The position numbers and the translations under genes were made by a program. Positions 52,101 to 61,400 of a stretch of DNA of 64,000 bases are shown one piece after another (the stretch's first letter is position 1; each line of letters begins with the position of its first letter). Source of the DNA: Methylotenera_A sp049687015. Lineage in GTDB: Bacteria > Pseudomonadota > Gammaproteobacteria > Burkholderiales > Methylophilaceae. Location: contig JBAVIP010000077.1 in NCBI GenBank assembly GCA_049687015.1, positions 1 through 64,000 of the forward strand, read 5' to 3'. A model generated the notes under the pieces. The model was not told the DNA's origin. It searched no databases and saw only the letters and a list, made by a program, of their open reading frames with translations.

Positions 52101-55100
52101 TAAAGCTGTTAATTAATAATGGTGTTTGCTTATCAAAAACATTTAGTACATTTCCAAGAGAAAGTTCGAATTTTGAGGTCAATATTAGCGAGCGATCAGT
52201 TATTAAATCTATACCCAGTTCTGATAAGAATTTTTGTCGGTCTTCTTGATTGGTAATATCTTCGCTATTGAACTCAAAATGTAATGTTATATTTTTTAAT
52301 CTACCTGAATTAACTGCAAGCAACTTTTCTTTCTTTGAAGTCAGACTTCGATTTCCAATGTTAGGTATATTTAGGGATAGCTTTAGATCAATTTCTATTT
52401 CTGGTTGATTTCCCAGTCTTAGCATATTGATTTTTTTTCCGTTTGGTTTTAGCTCAAAATTTTCACCTTGAATTAAGCAAGAAAACTGGCCAGAATTTCC
52501 AGTGATTTCTTTAAGTCCACTACCACCTGTTGATGTTTTAATCCTAATCCAGGCTTTACAGTCAATAATTCTCAAAGAAGTATTAACATTCAATTTGGTT
52601 AGTAGTTTATTGAAAGATTTATCGACTAAATTGTTTCCAAGATAGCCATTAAAGCTTGATATAAAGTTTGCAACTTCGCTTTTTAATGCGTTATCCGACG
52701 GAGATATATTTCTTACATCTGGCCAGTCTCTATATTGAATCATATGGTCTTTATACTCGACTGAAGGTCTTTCAAATACCCGCCTAGCTCGGTCTATCCC
52801 TGGATAATGAGCACCAGTTGTAAAATGCTTTTGAGTATAATAAAGATGAAGGTGTTTCTTGACATCTAGACAGTCATTGGGATCATTGTCCTTGGCAACT
52901 GCATTAAAATTTATAAAACTCTCTTCAACTGGGATGCCAAGTAGGGGTTGATCAAAACTATTTGCAATCAATAGAGATATATCTGATTTACTTAATTTAA
53001 AGGGATATTCAAGCGCCTCGCTAATAGCAATATTATCAAACAAAAAACTATAGGGATACTCACTGAAAGACGTTTCTGATTTTGCTTCTTTTTCATCTTC
53101 CCTGTCATTTAATGAATATCCAAGAATGGTTACTTTGTCTTTACTAATAGATGTTTCGCAACGAAATGCAAATCCCCATCTCTCATCAGCAAAGGCTAAC
53201 GCAGCACCTTTCCATATTTCTCGGGAAACGTTCGTTTTTTTCCATGATCTGCCGTCATAACGAGACCAAGCTAAGTTGATATGCCATTCGCTAGTTTCAG
53301 GTGCTTCATGATGCTGAAATTTAATGACGGGCCAAGCTATGTGGAAATCGCCCCCCAATACAAATGGCATCACATGGTCACCTTGTATGTCTAACTCTAT
53401 GTGTTGCCATGGTGACCATTCCATAAAACGGCTACCAAAATCAGTACATTTACGCCAATAATATCGATAGGGTGGATTAAGCGTTCTGCCAATGACATAC
53501 AGCACTCTATACCTTGGCAAACCATTTACTATTTCTACAGTGCCATTGCTATTTAATGAAATATCTTCATACATGCCTAGCACTTCAACCTGTCCCATCT
53601 GCGCTACATCATCGAGGAATTGCCCAAAAGCTTCTTTGGCGCTCTCTTCATTCAGCTCACCTTGCCCAAGTGTTGATTCAAGCAATTTAAAGCTAGAGGA
53701 TTTATCGTCTCGGAGTTCTGGGTACAGCCAGTTTTCAGGGAATAAAAAGACCTTTCTGTTGGCTTCCCACACGCGGTAGTTACGCATCCAAGTCCAACGC
53801 TGTTTCAGCTCATCACTGGCTCTGATATTTGGTTCTAAACCAAACAAGACGCGCTGAGTAAAGAGTTGTATTGCCATGATCGCTTCGACCACCTTGGTGG
53901 TTTTCATGCAGGCTTGCATCATGGGGTCAATCAAATAGTATTCGTATAGGTCGTTTTCTTTCCAGATACGGTCTGCTGAAGCACTGTTTTTTAGGCTTAA
54001 GTGATAAGCCACGATGGCGTCTCGTCTGGCCTTGCGAATACTGTCTTTGTATTTTTGTTTTTGGAGTGCCCATTCACTCGGGGTAGATTTTGCTTGGAGC
54101 AACTCTAAAACCACCGTTACCGCTTGTGGCATATCACTAGTATTAACTAACTTTTCTAACTGCGCTTTGTTTGCCCCTAGTTTTTTCGCTAGTAAACAAA
54201 GATTAAAAGCTTTTCTTAGCAGACTAGCTTGATATAGCTTATCTACGGCGGTTATACCTGCGTAAGTGAGTAATTCCTCTGTTTTAGTTTTAGGCAGGTC
54301 AAATCGATTGGCAATGGTCTGTTTGGCTTGAGTGAAATCCTCTCTTAGCAGTGTGAATAACTGTTGTTTGCCAAACTGTTTTTCTTTACCTAACCAGATA
54401 AAATCCTTAAGTTCTTCCCAGTGCGCTTGCCAGCCGTCAGTTTTACTTGCCAGAAGTTTGTTCCAATTAAATTGACTACTGCCAACCTTGATTGCATCGA
54501 TCATCTTCATGGTTTGCGTGTCAAAACCAAGCGCTTTTGTGAGATGGTCTAACTTGAACAACTGTGCAAACCATGTGGCTAATTGCTCAGTCTCTGCTGG
54601 CGTAAACGAACCATTTCCAATAAATTTTTCACTAAGCAACAACGTATTGGCGTGCTGAGCATTAGCTGACGATAGCGGTAACCGATTGGTGAGTAAAGCA
54701 ACACTATCTTGTTCTGAAATCCCAAATTGGTTAACCAGAGTTAAAATCAGGGCTTGCTCTCTTAGCACACCGCTTACAGATTTAATCAGTTCGGTCAAAC
54801 GAGGCTCTAAAGCATCATTACTTGTTGCTTTAACGTCAAAAATCTTTGCTAATTCGGTATCCAGAATATTGATTTTAAGTTGCCCGAACGCTCTGTTTTG
54901 CTGCAAAATTGGCTTGATTTTATCTTTGGCAGATTGGGCATCTGGTATAGCATCTGGCGTATTTTCTTTTTTCTCGGCCGCCTTTAAGATTGCGCTAACC
55001 ACACGTTTTGCGTCTTTATCTCCAACAATCTTCGCCATGATTAACAGCGCATTGTCGGTGAGTGATAGGCTATCATCTAATTTGGTTGCTTGTTGCGTCG

Positions 55101-58100
55101 CCAGTTTGAGCTCAGCCTTAAAGTCGGTAATTGCTTGAACCGATTTTGAGGCTTCCGTAGTGTATCCAGCAGTTGTTAGCGCATCATCATCCAATATCGA
55201 TTTTGCAATCAATTCTATTGGCAATTCGACTTCTGCCATCTGGTTAGCAAGCTCACATACTCTTTTGAGTGTTGTAAACGCAGAAACGCTTCCTGTTGGT
55301 TGCGGTAAGATTTTTAATAACTCAAACTGCGCCTTGGTGAGATTGAGATGAGGCAATAATACATCTTGGTTCGCAGGTGTTTTGATTGCATCAACCAGTG
55401 AATCAATTGGTAAAAGAAATGTATCCGCAAAAGCCTTAAACTCTGCAATTTCTAACAACGGTGTTCTTGCGTTGCTGCCAGTTGTGGGCAATAAGCCACC
55501 TCCCACCAACTGAATCAAGGCATCCAGCGTTTCTATGCTCCAAACGCCTATGCGTTTATACAATCTGACAAACTGTTGAAGCCGTCCCAATACACTATCT
55601 ATGGACTGACTGCCTGTATTCAATCGCATTTGGCTAGTTTTGCATTTATCTCTATCATCAATAATAAGGTTGCCTGTGCCCTTAACAAAGCCAGTTGCAA
55701 TCACCCGCTCAAACTCATCTAGTGTTAAGCCTGTACGATCAAGTAGCACCGAGACCCGCTTCAGCACATCAGATACGGGTTGGTTTTGCAGTTTTTCTGC
55801 GGAGGCAGGGTCTATTAACGATACGTTGCCAGCGCTAAGGCCATACCTCTGCCAGATATCAGTGTTAGCAGGTAAACCGACTGCACTAATAAGATTCCAA
55901 TCGTTAATGGGGTTAGCTGCTGTAGACAAGGAGTGTAACCCCAAAATTTCTGCTGCTTTTTGCTCATTGGTGACACTGCCAACCAAACGCCAAATATCGA
56001 GAAGGTTGATATTAAGCTTAGCTAGATAATGTCTTAGCTCGGTCAATTTCAAATCAAACGGTAATGCCCAAGGATAAGCAGTTGTGCTTAATGGAACATA
56101 AGCGGCTTCGATAGCTTCGTCATCCGCTGGCAATTGACTTGGGAGGGAGATATTTGGAATGGTTTTTTCTAATATCCGCAATGCCAAATCAATATGCTGT
56201 ACTTCTTTTTCAGCGTTTTCGCAGGTTAGTTCCAAAGTGAGAATATCACCCCGCCGCTGGCTGAATTCGTTGAATGCTGCATCTGATTGACTTAGCAACA
56301 TGAGCAAATCCACTAGATAAGCGGGCTGCCCCAACATGGACTCGCACGGCTTACACATGCATTCATCTAAATCACCAAAAAAACCTGGCAACGTTGGTAA
56401 GTTTTCACGTTGCGCTGGTGTAGGCTGTGGTAATTCTTCTAGCCACCATGATGGTACCCTGATTGGCCGATCCATCGACCAATCTAAGCCTGCATTAACA
56501 AAACGATTCGCTTTATCAATCACATCGACTTTAATCACATCCAGCTCTTCTGTAGGCACATCTATGAAATGCGTGTTAAGGAAATCTTTTCCCTTTCTTG
56601 CAAGGGCTGCAATATCGTTGATGTTATTGGTAATCAGATGGTTAGCAATCCCGATGGTGCCGCCCAAATTCATCACTGTCCCAATTGTTTTTAAGGCTTT
56701 TTCGTGGTCTTTCGCATTTTTTCCTATTTTAGCTTTACCCTGAATAATCTTTTCCGCAGCCTCTGGCTCGTCATCCAGAAACTTAGTAAATGCAGTTTTT
56801 AAGCTGCCGTCCAACGTCAGCTCTTTGCTTTTTAAGCGCGATTGTATTGCTAACACTGGGTTAATCAGCTCAACTTTGTTTTGAACCGCATATGCCTCAC
56901 CCGTGCCCATGTTTTGTTGCTTCGCCATATCCAAATAGGCAGAAGTGGGTATTTTTACTAAATCATCAATAGTGTCCGTGTCGTCGCCCAAATGGCTCAT
57001 TAGCCCTTTGATAACATTAGGGGCATAACCTAACCTATCCTGTAAGCGAACGCCCTGTACCAAACGGTTAATATGCGTTTTGTTATCATCGTTCCTAAGT
57101 TCGAGAATCTTTTTCACAGATTGATTATCTTGAGATTCAAATAGTGGCATCAATTTCAAAGCCAAGTCTTTAGGCATCTCAGGGGCGGTTACCCAAAGCA
57201 GTTTGGTGAATGGATTTTCGGGCGATTGAATCGGGTCAAGTTGTTTAAGTTTGCCCAAAAGAGGCAAAGCATCGAAAAGTATTTTGAGCTGACTAGCAGC
57301 TATTTCTGAAACTTTCTGTCCACTTAATGCATTTGCCCAAGTACGTTCTTGCTTATCGTTTGTTAAGCTACACGCTTGTTTCAAATGTAATGCCACGCCT
57401 AGTGAGCTAAACGCATAGAAGAACTCCCAACCGTTTTTCTGCATTGCCTCTAAATGGTTAGACGAAACTTCATTCAACTCGGCAATAGCCTCTTTTTGCA
57501 TAGCATAGGCAGCTATCCATGCTTGAACCAGAGCAATATCAAGACCAGTATCTTTAACAATAAAATCAATATCTTCTGCGGTTAACTCACTGGGGAGCAA
57601 ATCAGTAGCCATGCCCGCATCATGATGACCATGCGTATAGACAGGCTTTACATGACCTTCACCAGCCAGCAGAGGCAAAATCACCTCACATAGATGCGAC
57701 CACTCTGCGGGTTTATCTTCTTTAACGTCTATCGTAAAATCCACCACCTCGTGACGACTGGCGTTAAATCTGATGGGGCTTTGCGCAATCAGTTGGTTGT
57801 TTTGGTCAAACACCCTCACCAGTAAATCAGGGGCGGCACTCACTGCGTCACCCGCCAAAAACTCTTTCGGAGAATATTTGATTTGGTAAAAACCTGACGC
57901 ATCGGTGATTGCCTGCTCGCCCAGAGGCTGTTCTTTTCTCAAATCACGGTCATAGGCTTTTATAAAGTACGCTTTTAACGGTTTGCCCGTTTGCTTATTC
58001 ACCACCCCCTGCACAGAATAAGTGTCATCTGCATCAAGCAAGCCTTCTTTTTTAAGAAACTCGTTTAACTTATCAGCAGTTTTATCATCCACACCTACAC

Positions 58101-58356
58101 CACGCAGTACGTCACCCAAACCATTTTGCAGTTGAAAATAAAACACGAGCTGAGTGGTGCTTTCACCATATACAGACTGCGTTTGCTCATCTTTGAGCTT
58201 TTCAGCAAGTTTCTGTAAGTCTTTCTCTGTTGGGCGCTCCCCCGCTGGCATCGCGCTAATATAGCCATGCTTCATCATGGCAAAAAGTGCATCCTGCAAA
58301 TTGGCAACTGCTAGCCCAGCTTCATTTTGCTGAATGGTGGCGATAATTTTTTGCAT
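49111..58356 (-). CDS. Tc toxin (ABC toxin) TcA-like subunit
   Basis: 3,081 residues, the receptor-binding and pore/translocation subunit of Tc toxin complexes. Order: a peptidoglycan-binding-like module (about 1-105); a transthyretin/carboxypeptidase-regulatory-like domain (about 120-210, YSVQGVVNKQTGKPLKAYFI); a helical shell with a VRP1-type motif CMCKPCESMLGQPAYLVDLL (about 665-685); a neuraminidase-like region starting near 1,515 (WMRNYRVWEANRKVFLFPEN); a long coiled-coil segment (about 2,690-2,880) matching the TcA channel helices; and a C-terminal TcB-binding-type domain (LPADYPQFDYSTISDVILSI). Length fits TcA (about 2,500-3,000) plus the extra N-terminal modules. It follows the TcB-TcC gene by 100 nt. 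Host and target are unknown. Confidence 0.88.
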   Translation of the reverse strand: MQKIIATIQQNEAGLAVANLQDALFAMMKHGYISAMPAGERPTEKDLQKLAEKLKDEQTQSVYGESTTQLVFYFQLQNGLGDVLRGVGVDDKTADKLNEFLKKEGLLDADDTYSVQGVVNKQTGKPLKAYFIKAYDRDLRKEQPLGEQAITDASGFYQIKYSPKEFLAGDAVSAAPDLLVRVFDQNNQLIAQSPIRFNASRHEVVDFTIDVKEDKPAEWSHLCEVILPLLAGEGHVKPVYTHGHHDAGMATDLLPSELTAEDIDFIVKDTGLDIALVQAWIAAYAMQKEAIAELNEVSSNHLEAMQKNGWEFFYAFSSLGVALHLKQACSLTNDKQERTWANALSGQKVSEIAASQLKILFDALPLLGKLKQLDPIQSPENPFTKLLWVTAPEMPKDLALKLMPLFESQDNQSVKKILELRNDDNKTHINRLVQGVRLQDRLGYAPNVIKGLMSHLGDDTDTIDDLVKIPTSAYLDMAKQQNMGTGEAYAVQNKVELINPVLAIQSRLKSKELTLDGSLKTAFTKFLDDEPEAAEKIIQGKAKIGKNAKDHEKALKTIGTVMNLGGTIGIANHLITNNINDIAALARKGKDFLNTHFIDVPTEELDVIKVDVIDKANRFVNAGLDWSMDRPIRVPSWWLEELPQPTPAQRENLPTLPGFFGDLDECMCKPCESMLGQPAYLVDLLMLLSQSDAAFNEFSQRRGDILTLELTCENAEKEVQHIDLALRILEKTIPNISLPSQLPADDEAIEAAYVPLSTTAYPWALPFDLKLTELRHYLAKLNINLLDIWRLVGSVTNEQKAAEILGLHSLSTAANPINDWNLISAVGLPANTDIWQRYGLSAGNVSLIDPASAEKLQNQPVSDVLKRVSVLLDRTGLTLDEFERVIATGFVKGTGNLIIDDRDKCKTSQMRLNTGSQSIDSVLGRLQQFVRLYKRIGVWSIETLDALIQLVGGGLLPTTGSNARTPLLEIAEFKAFADTFLLPIDSLVDAIKTPANQDVLLPHLNLTKAQFELLKILPQPTGSVSAFTTLKRVCELANQMAEVELPIELIAKSILDDDALTTAGYTTEASKSVQAITDFKAELKLATQQATKLDDSLSLTDNALLIMAKIVGDKDAKRVVSAILKAAEKKENTPDAIPDAQSAKDKIKPILQQNRAFGQLKINILDTELAKIFDVKATSNDALEPRLTELIKSVSGVLREQALILTLVNQFGISEQDSVALLTNRLPLSSANAQHANTLLLSEKFIGNGSFTPAETEQLATWFAQLFKLDHLTKALGFDTQTMKMIDAIKVGSSQFNWNKLLASKTDGWQAHWEELKDFIWLGKEKQFGKQQLFTLLREDFTQAKQTIANRFDLPKTKTEELLTYAGITAVDKLYQASLLRKAFNLCLLAKKLGANKAQLEKLVNTSDMPQAVTVVLELLQAKSTPSEWALQKQKYKDSIRKARRDAIVAYHLSLKNSASADRIWKENDLYEYYLIDPMMQACMKTTKVVEAIMAIQLFTQRVLFGLEPNIRASDELKQRWTWMRNYRVWEANRKVFLFPENWLYPELRDDKSSSFKLLESTLGQGELNEESAKEAFGQFLDDVAQMGQVEVLGMYEDISLNSNGTVEIVNGLPRYRVLYVIGRTLNPPYRYYWRKCTDFGSRFMEWSPWQHIELDIQGDHVMPFVLGGDFHIAWPVIKFQHHEAPETSEWHINLAWSRYDGRSWKKTNVSREIWKGAALAFADERWGFAFRCETSISKDKVTILGYSLNDREDEKEAKSETSFSEYPYSFLFDNIAISEALEYPFKLSKSDISLLIANSFDQPLLGIPVEESFINFNAVAKDNDPNDCLDVKKHLHLYYTQKHFTTGAHYPGIDRARRVFERPSVEYKDHMIQYRDWPDVRNISPSDNALKSEVANFISSFNGYLGNNLVDKSFNKLLTKLNVNTSLRIIDCKAWIRIKTSTGGSGLKEITGNSGQFSCLIQGENFELKPNGKKINMLRLGNQPEIEIDLKLSLNIPNIGNRSLTSKKEKLLAVNSGRLKNITLHFEFNSEDITNQEDRQKFLSELGIDLITDRSLILTSKFELSLGNVLNVFDKQTPLLINSFSNASPWMNGYLETLQAGAVQTIKPIEISGTKVIDPTPLGQFWVVNAATSENNQSKIWHFSDTGYRGYIDLASTSTQTQKDLLIYADAYTDPLQYQRKWISENLLDQTELAEGGFSSRYIHSVINDNNTKIWLATHDEKLAKNLNLEYIEDLSFVGLMPYACYNWEIFFHAPLMIADQLSKQQKFEEAEHWLRYIFDPTSTEPGTDAKRFLKFRVFKELDTNQQVIDDLTALSQTASGYYTAADTERVQNLIRRWRERPFRPFVIARGRHIAFLWRTLFSYLDNLLAWADSLYRRDTRESINEALMLYALAMKILGRKPKKQAGKSKKKAIHFNQFVDQWDDFANFWIDVGAPHNQYVQAYASDIKSIKPRPTSAGMLAFCMPFNDKILNYWDTVEARLFNIRHCQNIEGIERILPLSDPPIDPELLIRATAAGLDIGSVIAGLYAPPPHYRYGTLANRATELANDVKALGSSLLSAFEKRDAEGLALLRGTNEINLLKLVTDLRNLQINEAEKNLEALRASRRSVATRYYQYQRLMGKKDIKVPIEGETAGEESMLGTLDEGLASGRSGLGLIHEENEVYTGIKAANDWSTAANITKLAGSLFYFGEAVALAIPDPSEKTAKTLKAFGQGTSLVGDGFSFVSQAWRSYADQQSMLAGHLRRRDEWAFQSNQTLKELQQIDKQILANQVRIEITRKELSNHIEQLEQAQAIDEVMRSKFTNQQLYEWMSRELSSLYDKTYRLAIETARKAERAAERELGMKALNVIRHDYWDSMKQGLLAGERLYHDLKRLEVTYLEQNRRELELTKHVSLRRLNPDALIQLRKSEKDDDGNKINQCEFEIPEWLFDLDTPGHFLRRIKSVSVSIPCVVGPYTSINCKLTLLNSSIRRDKNTQPKYEKSDDDPRFTYYYGASEAIVTSTANADSGMFETQLRDERFLPFEGSGAISTWRLELPADYPQFDYSTISDVILSIRYTARDGGLELSKAALQDINSKLTIT

Positions 58357-58456
58357 GATGCGCTCCTATTGATTGCTTATAAATACACACATTAATTTAC
58401 AGTTTTAAATTCATTCATTTCATTTTTATATGTTGAATTACTTAAACTAATTTACC

Positions 58457-61400
58457 TTACTTAAGAACTTCACTTTTTAAAAGTGCCTTGTCTTTGACAT
58501 ACCAAAGTTCGGTTCGCATTAGGAAGAATTTGGCTTTTCCTGCATTCTCGACACAGCACATCTGCTGATCGGAGGGCAGGCCCGCCGCTTTTTTGAACTC
58601 CTGTACAACCGAAAATTTTCCAACATCCCAATTGTATAAATCGACAGCTTGTTCTTTCCATTCAATAAATTCCAATTGAAAGTCTCCACTTTCCAATTGC
58701 GATACTCGAACTGTAGTAAAGCCACCTAATGTAAAATGACCTGTTGTATAAGCGAGATCATCCTTTTTGTCATCATTACTTGCGACTTCGACACCCTGAA
58801 ATTTATGAATTGGTATTTCTAGCGGTAAACCCTTTTCCACTTTTAACGTGCCCTGCTCCAGTCTTTTTCGTATTTCCTCAACATATTGCTCCCGAAGTTT
58901 AGGTTCGGCATCCTTAACTTCCTTTCTTTTCTCAAAAAGACTGGAATCGAGTATTTTCTCTTCACCTGTACCACTAAGCCAATATTCCATGTTCTCCTGT
59001 GCCGATTTCGAATATTCCTTCATTTTTACTCGAGATTTTTTAATCACTTTATCTATCATCCCTGCGTCAGGGAGCTCTTTTTCGCATTTAGGTTGGACAC
59101 TAATGCAAGCACCTTCGGATTCATAGTATTCTTTTCGAACATTTGGCGAATACACCCAAGCAATTTCCTTATTTCTTGCAGTGTTATCTGAGTCTCTCTT
59201 CCATTGTGCTTCTTTGGATCCCGCATCAGCTTGTTTTCCAGTCATATCCACAAATTTAATTGGATTGTTATCGACGTAGCGATACATATTTTCGCCGCCA
59301 TTAATTCCTATCGGATCAGCACTCAACCAGCAGCAAATTCCTTGTGCAAGATATCTCGCCGTGTGATAACTAAGCCCACTCTCTTCATCCCGCTCCATCC
59401 CCGTATACCGATACCGCTTCAGTTTTACTTCTTCGATATTTCTACCGCCGCGATAAGCGCTGGTGCCATAGGGGTGATATTCTTCAAATGAAATAACCTC
59501 GGCATGGTCATCAAGCTCTATGTTGGATGAGCCAAGGTGATTGCTAAGGGTGTAACGGTATAAATTACCGACTGTTAGTTTGGCGTTATTGGTTTTAAGC
59601 ACTTGGTCAACCATCAATAGCCGTTGCTCGCCATCAAACAAATGCAGGGTTTCAATTTCTTCTTTTAATACGCCATTTTCTTTACGCCGATACAACTCTA
59701 AGCCGCCAAGGTAAATCCGCTCTTCAATAATGTTACCGTTATTTTTGGTGATGTACTTGCGTGTGCGTTGTTTGCCAACATCGTATTGGTAATGGGCAAA
59801 ACCGTTGCCAAGATTAATACTGCTAATCATGTCTTGGTGATCCCACCGCATCTTAAATTCATCTGGAGTATTGGCTAAATTCAACATACTGCCGTGGCTA
59901 TCGTACGCGTAAGTCACTCGGTTATTAGCATTGGTACTGTTGAAATCACCACTACCTTGCCAAGTACGCCACAAGCGGTTGCTGGCTGGTTGCTGTGGGT
60001 CATCAAAGGCGTATTGGTATTTGCGCGTCCAACCACCTGCATTATTTAGCCCTGCTGCATGTACCATCACTAAAATATTACCCACTGCATCATATTGATA
60101 GCTTTGCGTATATTGGCGTAGCGCGTTAGCAGCCGTTACGGGGAAGGAATGTTCATGCGGTGCAGATTCAATTTGTTTAGGCGCACCAATAGCTACGCCA
60201 TCTTCACGCCCTGTTGCTTGAATAAGTCGATACAAAGCATCGTATTCATATAAACTTTGTGGCGCTATGATTGCGTTTTGAAAATAGGCAGGCTTGTATG
60301 CTTCATCGTAAATCTCAGCGATATTGCCAACTGGGTCATAGGTATAACTGAGTTGTTGCAATACTTTAGCGTCTTTTAAATCTGCCCGATATTTAGGAAA
60401 CTCAGGGTCGTAAACTGGGCGAGTAGTGCGTAATTGTTTTAGACGATAGGTTTCAACATCATAGTCATATCGGGTAATGGTACCGTTACCCAGTTTTAAA
60501 TATTGCCGCTGACCTTTGGCATCGTAACTAATGTCTTGAATTGCTCGCGTTGCCGTGCCGCCACTATAGCCTTGTGCGGTTTTAGTTGCGCCAACAATCA
60601 ATTGCTCAGCTTTTAAATTGCCTCGTGCGCTGTATTTAGGCACATAGACCGAAACTCTACTACCAACACCACGATGCCAGTTGTAAAGCCGCGTCATACG
60701 GCCTAATGCGTCATATTCAGTTCGTTGGCTGAAAGTTTCAGTTTCTAATTTTGTATTTAAATTGCCTTGCCAGCTAGTTACTGTAGATTTGGCATCTTTT
60801 ACCAAGCGGCGATTGACTTGCAGCGGACTGCCTTTGAAATCTAGTAAAACTGTCTCAACCATGCCGCTTGCATCGTAATGATGCGTCATTTGGCCGTTAA
60901 GGTTTTTATTCGTTAAGCTAGGGCGTGCATCTTGATAAACAAATTTTTCAATGATTTGTGCTGGCGCGTTGTTAATTTTAAGTTTTAGCGCAGTTGGTCG
61001 ATGCAATGCGTCATATTCTGTTGAATAAAGCCGTTTTTCTTCAGGTGCAGTTGCACTTGCTTTGTAGGTATCCCATGCAAACATCGGCTTGCCAGCAGCA
61101 TCATTAATCGTCCATTTACCCCCTGCATCCATGCTGTGCTGAAATAGCAAATTACCCGCAATGTCGTAACAAGGTGCTGCGTTGGCAGGTAGAGCTTCAT
61201 CAGCCGCATTGTTGGCGCGTGGCGGGTTGATGTATTGCATCACCAAGTGACCAAGCGCATCACGTATCCATAAGGGTTTGCCTTCTGCATCTAGCTTGCT
61301 GTAAGTGGTGTGATATTCATCTTGCCATGTGCCGTTAGCGTTTGGCGCGCGATTATGGGCAATGGCAATCACATCCCGGCCTAAACTATCGAGTATGGTA

